Source: Martinezella lusitana (lineage in GTDB: Bacteria > Pseudomonadota > Alphaproteobacteria > Rhizobiales > Rhizobiaceae). Taken from it: 64,000 bases of DNA. Positions 25,749-34,703 of this stretch are shown one piece after another. Within the stretch, counting starts at the first letter, position 1, and each line of letters begins with the position of its first letter. The notes beneath the pieces are model-generated. The model searched no databases. It saw only the letters and a list, made by a program, of their open reading frames with translations, and had not been told where the DNA came from. Position numbers and translations under genes: made by a program. The DNA is taken from positions 107,608-171,607 of the forward strand of contig NZ_JAFEVL010000036.1 of NCBI RefSeq assembly GCF_016901135.1. Direction: 5' to 3'.

Positions 25749-25974
25749 TCTCGAAGCTATTTCTCGTCGTCGTCCTTTTCTCAAGTGCGGCCGGCGCCGG
25801 AGGAGCGGTGTGGCTCCTTGCTCAATCCAACGATCCGTCACAGTCAGCCGCCGGGACCGACGCGTCCGAATCTCCGCTCAACGACGAAGCCCGCAGGCGC
25901 GCGGAGAAATTCTTTGGCGGCCAGCACAATTACGACCTGACAGGCGGGCAGGAGATGAAACCACGATGGTAGTC
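25719..25974 (+). repeat. Duplicated stop/start coupling module flanking trbK
   Basis: Bases 25719-25750 and 25943-25974 match at about 27 of 32 positions. Each contains CAGGAGATGAA, encodes the C-terminal GGQEMKPRW and ends in ATGGTAGTC, where the start of the next gene overlaps the stop of the previous one. The copies lie at the trbJ/trbK and trbK/trbL junctions. Confidence 0.8.
25742..25972 (+). CDS. trbK: Entry-exclusion protein TrbK
   Basis: A 76-residue protein with one N-terminal hydrophobic segment and a polar tail that has the family motif RRRAEKFFGG and ends GGQEMKPRW. TrbK gives entry exclusion, stopping the cell from receiving the same plasmid. Unlike RP4 TrbK it has no lipobox Cys, so it is probably anchored by its helix. 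It overlaps trbJ and trbL by 7 bases each (ATGGTAG). Confidence 0.88.
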   Translation: MVVSKLFLVVVLFSSAAGAGGAVWLLAQSNDPSQSAAGTDASESPLNDEARRRAEKFFGGQHNYDLTGGQEMKPRW

Positions 25975-27156
25975 GACAGGACTTCAGGTGCGCGGCTTCT
26001 GCCGATCGCGCTGGCGCTTGGCGTTTTGGTCATAGCAAGTCCGGCGCTGGCTCAGGATGGCAGCGTGCTGAATACGCTGGAGAACCAGATCGTCACAGCA
26101 GCGAAGGGCTGGGAGGACACGATCAGCCGCGCCGCCCGCTCGCTGTTCTGGATCCTCGCCGGCATCGAGGTCGGTATTGCCGCCGTGTGGCTGGCGCTGC
26201 AGGCCGCCTCTCTCGATGCCTGGTTTGCCGAGCTTGTCCGCCGCATCATGTTTATCGGCTTCTTTGCATTCGTGCTGGAGCGCGGTCCCGCACTCGCAAA
26301 GGCGATCGTCGACAGCCTATTCCAAATCGGCGCCGGCGGTGGTTCCGCTTCGCCGGCTAACGTCTTCAACGCCGGCCTGACCGTTGCCTCGAAGATGTCC
26401 GAGAAAATCAGCTTCGGCCTCTTCCAGGACAATGCGCTGGCGCTTTCGGCAGCGCTGGCGATGATCGTCAGCGTCATCGCCTTCTCGCTCGTCGCGGCAA
26501 TCTTCATCTCCGTGCTCGTTGAAATGTATGTGGGTTTGCTCGCCGGAATGATCCTGTTGGGTCTTGGCGGATCGAGCTTCACCAAGGACTTCGCCATACG
26601 CTACCTGATTTATTCATTCTCCGTCGGAATGAAGCTGATGGCGCTGGTGATGATCGCGCGTATCGGCTCCGAAGTGTTGATCGGCATGGCAAACGATGCC
26701 TCGGTCGGCGACCAGTATCAAACGGCTCTTGCCATCGCCGGTATCGCCGTCGTGGTGTTCGTCATTTCAATGTATGTGCCGAACATTATCCAGGGCGTCG
26801 TCCAGGGCGCCTCCGTCACGGGTGGCATGGAAACGATCCGGCATGGGTCGCAGGCCGCCAACTTCGCGATCGGCACGGCGGTCGGAACCGGAACGCTTGC
26901 GTGGGGCGGCGCCAAGGCTGGAGCCTCCGCATATTCCGATGCTCGCAGCACCGGATCTTCGATGGCGGGCGCTGCCCTGAAGGGCATGGCGAGCGGAGGC
27001 GCTGCCGCCGCAAGTGCGGTCGCGGCTGCCGCGCGCGATCAAGCGATGGACGGCCGCGGCACATACGGAACCTCAACACTTGGCCTTGCCAACGCCAAAC
27101 TCGATGAAGCCAACAGGGCATCGGCGCACAAGAGCTTCACCGGAAAAAGGGGATGA
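25966..27156 (+). CDS. trbL: Conjugal transfer protein TrbL (VirB6 family)
   Basis: A 396-residue polytopic inner-membrane protein: signal-like N-terminus ending SPALAQ, several transmembrane segments in the first 270 residues (for example FVLERGPALAKAIVDSLF and LVEMYVGLLAGMILLGLGG) and a Gly/Ala/Ser-rich C-terminal tail. TrbL forms part of the inner-membrane channel. ATG 25966 overlaps the trbK stop. Confidence 0.94.
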   Translation: MVVDRTSGARLLPIALALGVLVIASPALAQDGSVLNTLENQIVTAAKGWEDTISRAARSLFWILAGIEVGIAAVWLALQAASLDAWFAELVRRIMFIGFFAFVLERGPALAKAIVDSLFQIGAGGGSASPANVFNAGLTVASKMSEKISFGLFQDNALALSAALAMIVSVIAFSLVAAIFISVLVEMYVGLLAGMILLGLGGSSFTKDFAIRYLIYSFSVGMKLMALVMIARIGSEVLIGMANDASVGDQYQTALAIAGIAVVVFVISMYVPNIIQGVVQGASVTGGMETIRHGSQAANFAIGTAVGTGTLAWGGAKAGASAYSDARSTGSSMAGAALKGMASGGAAAASAVAAAARDQAMDGRGTYGTSTLGLANAKLDEANRASAHKSFTGKRG

Positions 27157-27160
27157 GGAA

Positions 27161-27208
27161 ATGAGGATCTTCAAAGTCAACCGGCGAGGTCCGCATGCCG
27201 CCGCATGA
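27161..27208 (+). other. Short leader frame overlapping the trbF start
   Basis: Fifteen codons beginning MRIFKVN with GGGG and GAGGAA upstream, ending inside the start of trbF. It resembles the normal N-terminus of TrbF proteins in the wrong frame. It may be the result of a one-base indel. Confidence 0.45.
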
Positions 27209-27860
27209 TGGTCCGGACAATCCTTACATCGCAGCTCGCCAGGAGTGGAGCGAGCGCTACGGCTCCTACGTCAAGGCAGCCGCGGCGTGGCGTGTCGTCG
27301 GCATCGTCGGAATGCTGATGGCGGTGATTGGGTTCTGCTATGCCCTGTTCCAGAGCACGCAGGTCAAGCTGGTTCCCTATATCGTCGAGGTCGATAAACT
27401 CGGCACTACGGCGAATGCCGGCTTCCCGCAACAGATCGAGTACGCCGATCCGCGCGTGGTCCGGGCAACGCTCGGCAGCTTCGTCTCGAATTTCCGGAGT
27501 GTGACGCCAGATGCTGTTGTGCAGAAGCAATATATCGATCGCACCTACGCGCTTTTGAGGACGTCGGATCCAGCGACTGAGAAGATCAACGCCTGGTTCA
27601 GGTCGAATTCTCCCTTCGATAAGGCTCGGAACGCGACAGTCGCCATCGAAGTCAACAATATCGTGGCGCTGTCGAGCCAGTCTTACCAGATCGACTGGAC
27701 CGAATTCGAGCGCGACCGCAAGGGTAGCGAAGTCGGCCAGCCGCGTCGCTTTCGCGGCGTCGCCACCGTGACGCTGACACCCCCGCAGGATGAGGACGTT
27801 ATTCGCCTCAATCCCATCGGTCTCTATCTCCGCGATTTTGACTGGACAGCCCAACTTTGA
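27195..27860 (+). CDS. trbF: Conjugal transfer protein TrbF (VirB8-like)
   Basis: A 221-residue bitopic protein: one membrane helix ([19 protein letters not shown]) and a periplasmic VirB8-like domain ([29 protein letters not shown]). GAGG lies 5 bases before ATG 27195. Related TrbF proteins usually start with an M-IFKRP-like segment; here such a segment ([15 protein letters not shown]) is encoded at 27161-27208 in another frame and stops just after the used start. Either trbF has been re-started after a frameshift or the short frame is a leader. The rest is intact. Confidence 0.9.
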   Translation: MPPHDGPDNPYIAARQEWSERYGSYVKAAAAWRVVGIVGMLMAVIGFCYALFQSTQVKLVPYIVEVDKLGTTANAGFPQQIEYADPRVVRATLGSFVSNFRSVTPDAVVQKQYIDRTYALLRTSDPATEKINAWFRSNSPFDKARNATVAIEVNNIVALSSQSYQIDWTEFERDRKGSEVGQPRRFRGVATVTLTPPQDEDVIRLNPIGLYLRDFDWTAQL

Positions 27861-27865
27861 AAGGC

Positions 27866-28720
27866 ATGGCCCCGCTTATGACCATCAGAACAAGAGCCGT
27901 TCCGGCCGTGCTTCCGATCGCCGCACTCGTGCTCGCCGCATCGCCACTATTCGTGGCGCAGGCGGCCGCGCAAAACGTCAGTCCCAACGAAGCAAAGGGA
28001 ATAGGCATCTCCGGCCAATGGCGGGGCAGCCGCGGTCTCGTCACCAAGGGCAGCGACGGTAAGGTGATCTTTCTCTTTGGCGAGATGCAGCCCTCTGTGG
28101 TGTGCTCGCCGCTGCAGGTCTGTGACATCGAGCTTCAGGCAGGCGAGGTGGTCCGCGACGTATTGGTCGGCGACACCGTCCGATGGAAGGTCGAGCCGGC
28201 CACCTCCGGCGCCGTCGGCGGTCAGGCGATCCACCTGATCGTCAAGCCGGCCGAGTCCAACCTGGTCACCTCGATGGTTGTGACGACATCGAGAAGAACG
28301 TACCATATCCAGCTCAAGTCGCACCCGACGCAGTACATGGCACGCGTCGGTTTCGAATATCCAGAGGATGTTTCGACCAAGCTGGCTGACGTCAACGCCC
28401 GGCTGGAGGCGAGCACCATCCCTGGCGCCGGCGTACCCGCCGAGCAACTGAACTTCGCCTATTCGCTTTCGGGCAGCGCTCGCTGGCGGCCGACGCGCGT
28501 CTACAGTGACGGCATGAAGACCTACATCCAGTTTCCGCGCTCGATCGCAGGCCAGGACGCGCCGGTGCTGTTCGTCGTCTCCGGCGGGCAGAACCGGATC
28601 GTCAACTATCGCATGAAGGACAATATGATGGTGGTCGACTATCAGGTCGACAAGGCTGTTTTGGTCTCCGGCGTCGGCTGGCACCAGCAAAAGATTACGA
28701 TCAGCCGGGGAGGCCGATGA
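27866..28720 (+). CDS. trbG: Conjugal transfer protein TrbG (VirB9 family)
   Basis: A 284-residue secreted protein: signal sequence ([22 protein letters not shown]), VirB9-like N-terminal domain ([20 protein letters not shown]) and a C-terminal domain with [18 protein letters not shown]. It is an outer-membrane-associated core component with TrbH and TrbI. Start ATG 27866; ATG 27878 and TTG 27857 are alternatives. Confidence 0.94.
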   Translation: MAPLMTIRTRAVPAVLPIAALVLAASPLFVAQAAAQNVSPNEAKGIGISGQWRGSRGLVTKGSDGKVIFLFGEMQPSVVCSPLQVCDIELQAGEVVRDVLVGDTVRWKVEPATSGAVGGQAIHLIVKPAESNLVTSMVVTTSRRTYHIQLKSHPTQYMARVGFEYPEDVSTKLADVNARLEASTIPGAGVPAEQLNFAYSLSGSARWRPTRVYSDGMKTYIQFPRSIAGQDAPVLFVVSGGQNRIVNYRMKDNMMVVDYQVDKAVLVSGVGWHQQKITISRGGR

Positions 28721-29172
28721 TGGAGTTGGCGTCATTCCGCTCGTTTACGACGACGTGTTTACTTGCTCTCACGTTGGCCGGCTGCCAGGCGGCCGGCCCG
28801 GACGCATTGGTTATCAGCAACGCCCCGCCTGAAATCTCCGGGCCTGCGGCTTCCGCGATTGCCGGCGACATGGTGAGCAGGCTTGCCGAGCAGATCGGGC
28901 CCGGTACAGCAACCATCTCGTTGAAGAAGGATGCTTCGCCCTTCGGAGAAGCCTTGGAAGCATCGCTCAGAGGCTGGGGTTATGCCGTCGTCACGGATCA
29001 GAAGACGGCCGACAAGGCGAAGACGATCGTGCTCGCCTATGCGATCTCGCCGGTCGACGGGCAGATCCTGGCGAGGCTATCGACGACGAGGGTAGAAATC
29101 GGCCGTGCATATAGTGCAAACGCAACGGGGGCGACGCCGGCGAGCCCGCTCTCCGTCCTGCAACACGGGTAG
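28717..29172 (+). CDS. trbH: Conjugal transfer lipoprotein TrbH (VirB7-like)
   Basis: A 151-residue lipoprotein with a clear lipobox ([10 protein letters not shown]). The body is TrbH-like ([19 protein letters not shown] and [16 protein letters not shown]). It would stabilise TrbG in the outer membrane. GGGAGG is upstream; ATG 28717 overlaps the trbG stop, and ATG 28720 has the better spacing. Confidence 0.9.
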   Translation: MMELASFRSFTTTCLLALTLAGCQAAGPDALVISNAPPEISGPAASAIAGDMVSRLAEQIGPGTATISLKKDASPFGEALEASLRGWGYAVVTDQKTADKAKTIVLAYAISPVDGQILARLSTTRVEIGRAYSANATGATPASPLSVLQHG

Positions 29173-29183
29173 GGGAGGGTACG

Positions 29184-30488
29184 ATGGCTCAATCCCTGAA
29201 ACTCGGCGGGGTACCGGACGACAAAAGCGGCTCCGGTGGCAGACGCGTCAACCGTTTGCCGGTCATCGTTGTGATCATCCTTGTCGTCGCCTTTATCGCG
29301 GTCATTTTCTATGGCCTTGCGTCACGCGGGCTTTATTTCCGAGGCACGCCTGGCCTTGACCAAACATCGGGCAATCCTGCCTCGACCTATGCCGACCAGC
29401 TCAAACGCGGCGTCAGTGACGGCATCATCGGTGAACCTGTTCAGACCCCTTCCTTCCAGCCGTCGCCCGTCGAGACCAAAAAGGAGACGACATCTAATCC
29501 ATTTGCCGCAGAGATACGTCCACCCCAACAGGAAGAAAAATCCCAGCTTGAGCCTGAGGCCGTCTGGAAAGCTCGTCTGCAGCGTGAACAGCAGGAACAA
29601 TACCTACGCGAACGCCATCGGGAGCGGATGGCGCGACTTCAGGCCAGCGACGCCGCCTATGATGCGCCGCTCGTCATCGACAAAGGCAAGGTCGATGCGC
29701 AGGCAAAGGCAGCCACCGATACGACGACGAGCCTTGCCGCGAACGCGGTTCAGCCAGGTTCGGCGACAGATCTCTATGCGGCAGCTCTGCAGGCAGGTCT
29801 CGGCGGTCAGAATCTCGATCCCAATGGCCAGCACACCAAGGAAGGCTTCTTCAACGCCGATATCAAGGAACTTGGTTATCTGCCGAACAAGGTGATGCCC
29901 CAGCAGTCTCCGTTCGAACTCAAACGCGGCTCGGTCATTCCGGCAACGCTGATCACTGGTATCAATTCCGATCTCCCCGGCCGCATCACGGCTCAGGTCA
30001 GTCAAAACGTCTTTGACTCAGCCACCGGCCACCGCCTGCTGATCCCGCAGGGAACGAAACTGTTTGGTCGCTACGACAGCAAAGTGTCCTTCGGGCAGTC
30101 CAGGGTGCTCGTGGTGTGGACCGACATCATCTTTCCGAATGGGTCAACACTTCAGATTGGCGGCATGGCGGGAACGGACGCGCAAGGTTACGGCGGCTTC
30201 AATGACAAGGTGAACAACCACTACTTCAAGACCTTCGGTTCAGCGATCTTGGTCGCGATCATTGGAACCGGGATCGATATGGCGGTTCCGGAGAGCTCTA
30301 CCCTGGCAACTCAGGATACGGCATCGGACGCGGCGCGGCGGAATTTTGCGGAAACCTTCGGCAGGGTTGCCGAGCGCACGATCGACAGAAACCTCGACGT
30401 CCAGCCAACGCTTGAAATCCGTCCGGGCTACAAGTTCAACGTCCTAGTAGATCAAGACATCGTGTTTCCTGGCATCTACAACGGCTAG
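29184..30488 (+). CDS. trbI: Conjugal transfer protein TrbI (VirB10 family)
   Basis: A 434-residue VirB10-type protein: one N-terminal membrane helix (LPVIVVIILVVAFIAVIFYG), a Pro/Glu/Gln-rich periplasmic linker and a C-terminal domain with PFELKRGSVIPATLITGINS, GRYDSKVSFGQSRVLVVW and the tail RPGYKFNVLVDQDIVFPG. It links the inner and outer membrane parts of the channel. It is last in the traI-trb operon; GAGGG precedes the ATG. Confidence 0.95.
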   Translation: MAQSLKLGGVPDDKSGSGGRRVNRLPVIVVIILVVAFIAVIFYGLASRGLYFRGTPGLDQTSGNPASTYADQLKRGVSDGIIGEPVQTPSFQPSPVETKKETTSNPFAAEIRPPQQEEKSQLEPEAVWKARLQREQQEQYLRERHRERMARLQASDAAYDAPLVIDKGKVDAQAKAATDTTTSLAANAVQPGSATDLYAAALQAGLGGQNLDPNGQHTKEGFFNADIKELGYLPNKVMPQQSPFELKRGSVIPATLITGINSDLPGRITAQVSQNVFDSATGHRLLIPQGTKLFGRYDSKVSFGQSRVLVVWTDIIFPNGSTLQIGGMAGTDAQGYGGFNDKVNNHYFKTFGSAILVAIIGTGIDMAVPESSTLATQDTASDAARRNFAETFGRVAERTIDRNLDVQPTLEIRPGYKFNVLVDQDIVFPGIYNG

Positions 30489-30789
30489 GACCAATCGACA
30501 TTCACAGTGTCCAGATCATTCCGCGGCGAGAAAGGCAAAGCTTGAGAAGTGAATGGTTCTTCAGGCATGGAGTGTTACCAAGCGCCAGAAGTGCTGCATT
30601 CGGTTTGAAGCACCGCTCCATGTGGTTGCGATGCCGTTCATGCGCTCGGGTTAGGAGCCTCTTGACGCATGCCAAGATCGGCGTCGGTCAGGACGGTGAG
30701 GGATTTTGGGAAGACACGACGTCCCCAAGCCGTCATGGTCAGTTTTGTTTCGCCGCAAGCGGAATTCGCCGATCTCACGTTTACAGGGT
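30489..30789. other. Gap after trbI, no gene seen
   Basis: In Ti-type plasmids traR often follows trbI. No LuxR-type sequence, regulator or terminator with a clear stem and T-run was found in these 301 bases. Confidence 0.5.
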
Positions 30790-31806
30790 TCAACTGCTTT
30801 CCCTAACGATAAGCTTGAAACCCAGATCTAAAGCCGGGATCTCCGGCGTTTCCCCACAGAGAAGGCTAAGAAGGCTTAAGGCGGCGTGCTCTCCGATGGT
30901 AGCGCGGGGTGTGCGAACGGAGGTTAAGCGCGGAACCATCTGCCCGGCTCCCGGCAAATCATTAAATCCGACCACCGAAATCTGCGCGGGGATAGCCACT
31001 CCCTTGCGTAGGGCTTCAAAGGATGCCCCGAAGGCAAGATCGTCGTTGCAAAAGAAGATCCCGTCTGTGTTTGGATGCTCCGTCAAGAGCCGGTTGAACA
31101 GATCGCCGCCAAGTTCCACCGAGGACGGTTCCGGCGTCATGATTTCGAACGCCGGGGGAAGATCAACCCTAGCAATCGCCTGCTGATAGCCGTCGCGACG
31201 CTGGAGAACGCGGGCATCGAGCTGGGCCCCGACAAAAGCCAGTTTTCGCCGTCCCCGCGACATAAGATGCTCGGCAACCTTGGCCCCAGCCGCTTCTTGG
31301 GAAAAGCCGACACAGACGATGCCCTCCTCCTGCCGCAGTTCCATCATGTAGACGCAAGGCACTCCGGCATTTGCCAGAAGCCGTGCGGCGGTCTCGCTTC
31401 GATTGAAGCCGGTCAGCAGAATGCCGCATGGCTGGAACGAGAGATAGTTGCGAATGAGTTCTTCTTCCTCATCTTGGCGGTAGTGGTAGTTGCCGATCAG
31501 GACGTCAAACCCGCGCGGGCGCAGGACATCTTGGACGGCTTCCAGGGTCTCGATAAACAGATGGTTCGACAAGGCAGGAACAAGCACAAGGATCGATTGG
31601 CTGCGCGCCGAAGCAAGCGTTCGCGCCGCCGGGTTGGGCACATATGCCAGCGCCTTGGCGGCGTCATGCACCCTGGTTGCGAGTTGCGGATCGACCGTTG
31701 CGATTGAGCGCAGTGCGCGTGAAGCCGTTATCTGCGAAACGCCCGCGCGGGCTGCGACCTGCGCAAGCGTCGGCCGGCCGGTGGCACGCGACGGTCTGTC
31801 TTTCAT
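30790..31806 (-). CDS. LacI family regulator, probable gluconate repressor (GntR-like)
   Basis: A 338-residue LacI-type repressor: HTH TLAQVAARAGVSQITASRAL near residues 12-31, hinge KALAYVPNPAARTLAS, and a periplasmic-binding-protein-like sensor domain (FFCNDDLAFGASFEAL, ISVVGFNDLPGA). It is divergent from gluconokinase and the gluconate permease, so it probably senses gluconate or 6-phosphogluconate. GGAGGAG lies before ATG 31806; a start at 31830 is less likely. Two copies of a GATAGCGCTATC-type palindrome flank the shared promoters. Confidence 0.9.
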   Translation of the reverse strand: MKDRPSRATGRPTLAQVAARAGVSQITASRALRSIATVDPQLATRVHDAAKALAYVPNPAARTLASARSQSILVLVPALSNHLFIETLEAVQDVLRPRGFDVLIGNYHYRQDEEEELIRNYLSFQPCGILLTGFNRSETAARLLANAGVPCVYMMELRQEEGIVCVGFSQEAAGAKVAEHLMSRGRRKLAFVGAQLDARVLQRRDGYQQAIARVDLPPAFEIMTPEPSSVELGGDLFNRLLTEHPNTDGIFFCNDDLAFGASFEALRKGVAIPAQISVVGFNDLPGAGQMVPRLTSVRTPRATIGEHAALSLLSLLCGETPEIPALDLGFKLIVRESS

Positions 31807-31847
31807 GACGAATCTCCTCCGACTTGCCAAATCCTACGATGATTAAT

Positions 31848-31863
31848 AAGGTAGCGCTATCTC
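31848..31863. promoter_or_regulatory. LacI-type operator O1 (gnt region)
   Basis: AAGGTAGCGCTATCTC matches the perfect operator at 31957-31972 at 14 of 16 bases. It lies about 42 bases upstream of the regulator start, suggesting autoregulation. Confidence 0.7.
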
Positions 31864-31956
31864 AAAGTCGCTTTGCCGTCTTTGCGGGAGGAAACGGCGT
31901 CGATTCTCGCGTCTTGAATCGGCCAGGCTTCTGCCGGCGGTTTGTTTCAAGACGAT

Positions 31957-31972
31957 GAGATAGCGCTATCTC
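31957..31972. promoter_or_regulatory. LacI-type operator O2 (gnt region)
   Basis: GAGATAGCGCTATCTC is a perfect 16-bp palindrome directly before the gntK ribosome-binding site. Its centre CGCG-free core AGCGCT is the type bound by LacI-family repressors. Bound protein would block gntK transcription. The second copy at 31848 would allow repression of both directions. Confidence 0.78.
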
Positions 31973-31985
31973 GGAGGAGGATACA

Positions 31986-32558
31986 ATGGATAGGATGCCG
32001 GCCCTTGTGGTGATGGGCGTATCAGGCTGCGGCAAAAGCAGCGTCGGCCAAGCGATTTCGGATGCCGTCAACGGCACGATGATCGAAGGCGATACCTTTC
32101 ATCCGGAAGAAAATATCAAAAAGATGAGTGCGGGCCAACCGCTCACCGATGAGGATCGGGCGGGCTGGCTGGCGCGCCTTGCGACAGTCTTGCAGGACGC
32201 CGTCAGGAACGGCGAGCGGCCGGTGCTTGCGTGCTCGGCGCTGAAGAAAAGCTACCGCGACATTTTGCGTAGCAAGACACCGGGCCTCGGGTTCGTGTTT
32301 CTGGAAATGACGAGACAGGTGGCTGGCGAGCGCGTTAGCCACCGGCCGGGCCATTTCATGCCCGCCAGCCTTGTCGACAGCCAGTTTGCGACCCTCGAAC
32401 CACCTCATGGCGAGGCGAAGGTGTATCCCGTCGACGCAAACTTGCCCATCGTGGACATCGCGCGGGGCGCGGTCGCGTGGTGGGAGCAGACACCAGTCGC
32501 TGACGCCGGCAGGCCAGTGCGGACGACAAAGGCCCAAACCGGCAAGCTCAAAGCATAA
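31986..32558 (+). CDS. gntK: Gluconokinase
   Basis: A 190-residue P-loop kinase: Walker A GVSGCGKSS at 11-19, IEGDTFHPEENIKKMSAGQP and PLTDEDRAGWLARL, and ACSALKKSYRD, all signatures of gluconokinase. It phosphorylates D-gluconate to 6-phosphogluconate for the Entner-Doudoroff or pentose phosphate pathway. GGAGGAGG precedes ATG 31986. It is followed by the permease. Confidence 0.94.
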   Translation: MDRMPALVVMGVSGCGKSSVGQAISDAVNGTMIEGDTFHPEENIKKMSAGQPLTDEDRAGWLARLATVLQDAVRNGERPVLACSALKKSYRDILRSKTPGLGFVFLEMTRQVAGERVSHRPGHFMPASLVDSQFATLEPPHGEAKVYPVDANLPIVDIARGAVAWWEQTPVADAGRPVRTTKAQTGKLKA

Positions 32559-32606
32559 ATCACACAGGCACCTGTCCAAATCAGAACTTTTCGCGAAGGA
32601 ATTTCA

Positions 32607-33962
32607 ATGCTCGGACTGACACGGGAGACCTATCTTCTGGTTGATGCTGGTGTGACCATCATCGCACTCATACTTCTCATCACGCGCTTCAAGATGCACC
32701 CCTTCATTGCGCTGACCATCGCCGCCGGTTTCTTAGGGCTCACTTCCGGCATGGCCACGGAACTGGTGATGAAATCCTTTCAGGACGGTTTCGGTGGGGT
32801 CCTTGGCTTTGTCGGCATCGTGCTCGGGCTTGGTACCATGCTCGGCAAACTCATGGCGGAATCGGGCGGCGCAGACCAGATTGCCCAGACATTGATCCGC
32901 ACCTTCGGCAAGGAGCGGGTGCATTGGGCGATGATGCTCGCAGCCTTCCTCGTTGGGCTACCGCTCTTCTTCGAAATCGGTTTCGTGCTCCTCGTGCCGC
33001 TGGTCTACATCGTCGCGCGCCGGTCGGGCGTGTCGATCGTCAAGGTCGGAATTCCGCTTCTCGCCGGTCTCTCGGTCGTCCATGGTTTGGTGCCGCCTCA
33101 CCCTGGGCCGCTCCTGGCCATCAGTGTCTTCGGCGCGGATATCGGCAAGACGATCTTCTACGGCCTCATCGTCGGCCTGCCGACGGCTGTGATCGCCGGG
33201 CCAATCTACGGCTCATTCATCGCCAAGAGAATTCCGGGCGAAGCGTCGCCGGAGCTGATGGAGCAGTTCGTGCGCGATGACGTGGATACAGTCAAGCTGC
33301 CAAGCTTCGCCGTGACGCTGATCACGATCCTGATGCCGGTGTTCCTAATGCTTTTCAAGGCGCTCGCCGATATTACCCTTGCCGAGCACAACGCCGTACG
33401 CGTGTGGATGGACCTGATCGGCCACCCGATTACTTCTCTGCTCGTGGCGCTGCTCATCAGCTTTTATACCTTCGGCTCTAATTGCGGCTTCTCGCGAGAC
33501 AAGATCATCAAACTGCTGAACGACAGCCTCGCGCCCGTGGCCTCCATTGTACTGATCGTCGGTGCTGGCGGCGGCTTCAAACAGATGCTCGTGGCCAGCG
33601 GTGTTGGCGACGTCATTGGCCATATGGCCGTTCAGGCGTCCGTCTCGCCAATTCTGCTCGCCTGGTTGGTCGCAGCCGTCATCCGTGTCGCCACAGGTTC
33701 GGCAACGGTTGCGACAATCACCGGCGCAGGGATTGTCATGCCGGTCATAGCTCTCGTCCCCGGCGTCAACCGCGAACTGCTTGTGCTGGCAACAGGCGCT
33801 GGATCGGTGATCTTCTCCCACGTCAACGATGCTGGTTTCTGGTTGGTTAAGCAATACTTCAACATGACGGTTGCCGAGACCTTCAAGACCTGGAGTATTA
33901 TGGAAACAATCATCTCCGTCGTCGGCCTGGGCTTCATCTTGCTGTTGTCGCTTGTCGTTTAG
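32607..33962 (+). CDS. Gluconate:H+ symporter (GntP family)
   Basis: A 451-residue polytopic permease: FKMHPFIALTIAAGFLGLTSG, the conserved GLGTMLGKLMAESGGADQIAQ region (residues about 70-92), GLVPPHPGPLLA and CGFSRDKIIKLLNDSL. About 12 hydrophobic segments. GntP/GntT proteins import gluconate with protons. It lies 48 bases after gntK and is probably cotranscribed. Confidence 0.94.
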   Translation: MLGLTRETYLLVDAGVTIIALILLITRFKMHPFIALTIAAGFLGLTSGMATELVMKSFQDGFGGVLGFVGIVLGLGTMLGKLMAESGGADQIAQTLIRTFGKERVHWAMMLAAFLVGLPLFFEIGFVLLVPLVYIVARRSGVSIVKVGIPLLAGLSVVHGLVPPHPGPLLAISVFGADIGKTIFYGLIVGLPTAVIAGPIYGSFIAKRIPGEASPELMEQFVRDDVDTVKLPSFAVTLITILMPVFLMLFKALADITLAEHNAVRVWMDLIGHPITSLLVALLISFYTFGSNCGFSRDKIIKLLNDSLAPVASIVLIVGAGGGFKQMLVASGVGDVIGHMAVQASVSPILLAWLVAAVIRVATGSATVATITGAGIVMPVIALVPGVNRELLVLATGAGSVIFSHVNDAGFWLVKQYFNMTVAETFKTWSIMETIISVVGLGFILLLSLVV

Positions 33963-33998
33963 ATCGGTATGACGGCAACCTGACGACGGGCGGCGACA

Positions 33999-34278
33999 TC
34001 ACGCCGATGATCCGCGCGGATGTCGATGCGCGGTCTCCTTCGAGCACTTGCCCTCTGTCTTGAGATCGGCGATCGCAATCCGATGGGTTGGCGCCTTGCC
34101 GGCGTTGGTGCTCCGTGGCTTTCCCCAATCCAAAGCCGGCAAGCACCATGTCCGGAAAGCGCTTGCCGGCTTTGGCGTTACGGGTCTGCGACAAGTACAA
34201 GTCGATTGTGTCGCCGTGCTTATCCACGGCCCGGTGGAGATAGACCCACCGACCCTCGTGCTTCACATATGTTGTCAA
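33999..34278 (-). mobile_element. IS6-family transposase remnant
   Basis: From 34278 the frame reads TTYVKHEGRWVYLHRAVDKH and GDTIDLYLSQTRNAKAGKRF, the central part of IS6/IS26-type transposases. A frameshift then moves the homology to KPRSTNAGKAPTHRIAIADL and KTEGKCSKETAHRHPRG, ending near 33999. The N-terminal and C-terminal parts are missing. It abuts and truncates the 2OG-Fe(II) oxygenase gene. Confidence 0.8.
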
Positions 34279-34703
34279 CCGGCGCGAAAATGTGTCGCTC
34301 CGCCGGCCTGTGGTTCTTCAATCACGATCAGGACGGTGCGACGGCGCTCGCCGGCCGGATGGTCGCCATGGGCTCCGCAATCAAGGTGATAGTCGAAACC
34401 GTCGCCGCGCCGGTAGCGCGTCAGCTGTCAGGGCTCCAGATGGGACGCTGCAATCGAAAAACGGGCGTTAAGCTCGGCCTCGATCGCCCCGAACTGGTCC
34501 GGTGCGAGGGTCCGCAAGTCCGGCCGGAAAAGCGACAGGCTGCGGCGGGCGCGTCCGCCGCCGAGCAGGGTTCCGTCGCGGCGCGCAACCGTGCTCGGCA
34601 GCCAATCGCCCGCCTCGCCGATTGCCAGCAGCGCATCGCATGCGCCGGGCATCAAGAACTCGTCGACCACAGTTACCACGTTGACGGCTTCAAACCCGCT
34701 CAT
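34275..34703 (-). pseudogene. 2OG-Fe(II) oxygenase, interrupted and truncated
   Basis: The frame starts at ATG 34703, overlapping the upstream glycosyltransferase stop (ATGA), and reads VTVVDEFLMPGACDALLAIG and onward to SHLEP, where TGA (34428-34430) replaces an expected Trp. The same frame continues QLTRYRRGDGFDYHLDCGAH, with the H-x-D iron-binding motif, and ERRRTVLIVIEEPQAGGATH. It ends at 34275 where the IS6 remnant begins, so the distal iron-binding His is lost. The protein would be a prolyl-4-hydroxylase-like enzyme. Confidence 0.8.

Noticed and set aside
30489..30789. Possible traR after trbI
   Set aside because: No LuxR-type autoinducer or HTH sequence could be found in any frame.
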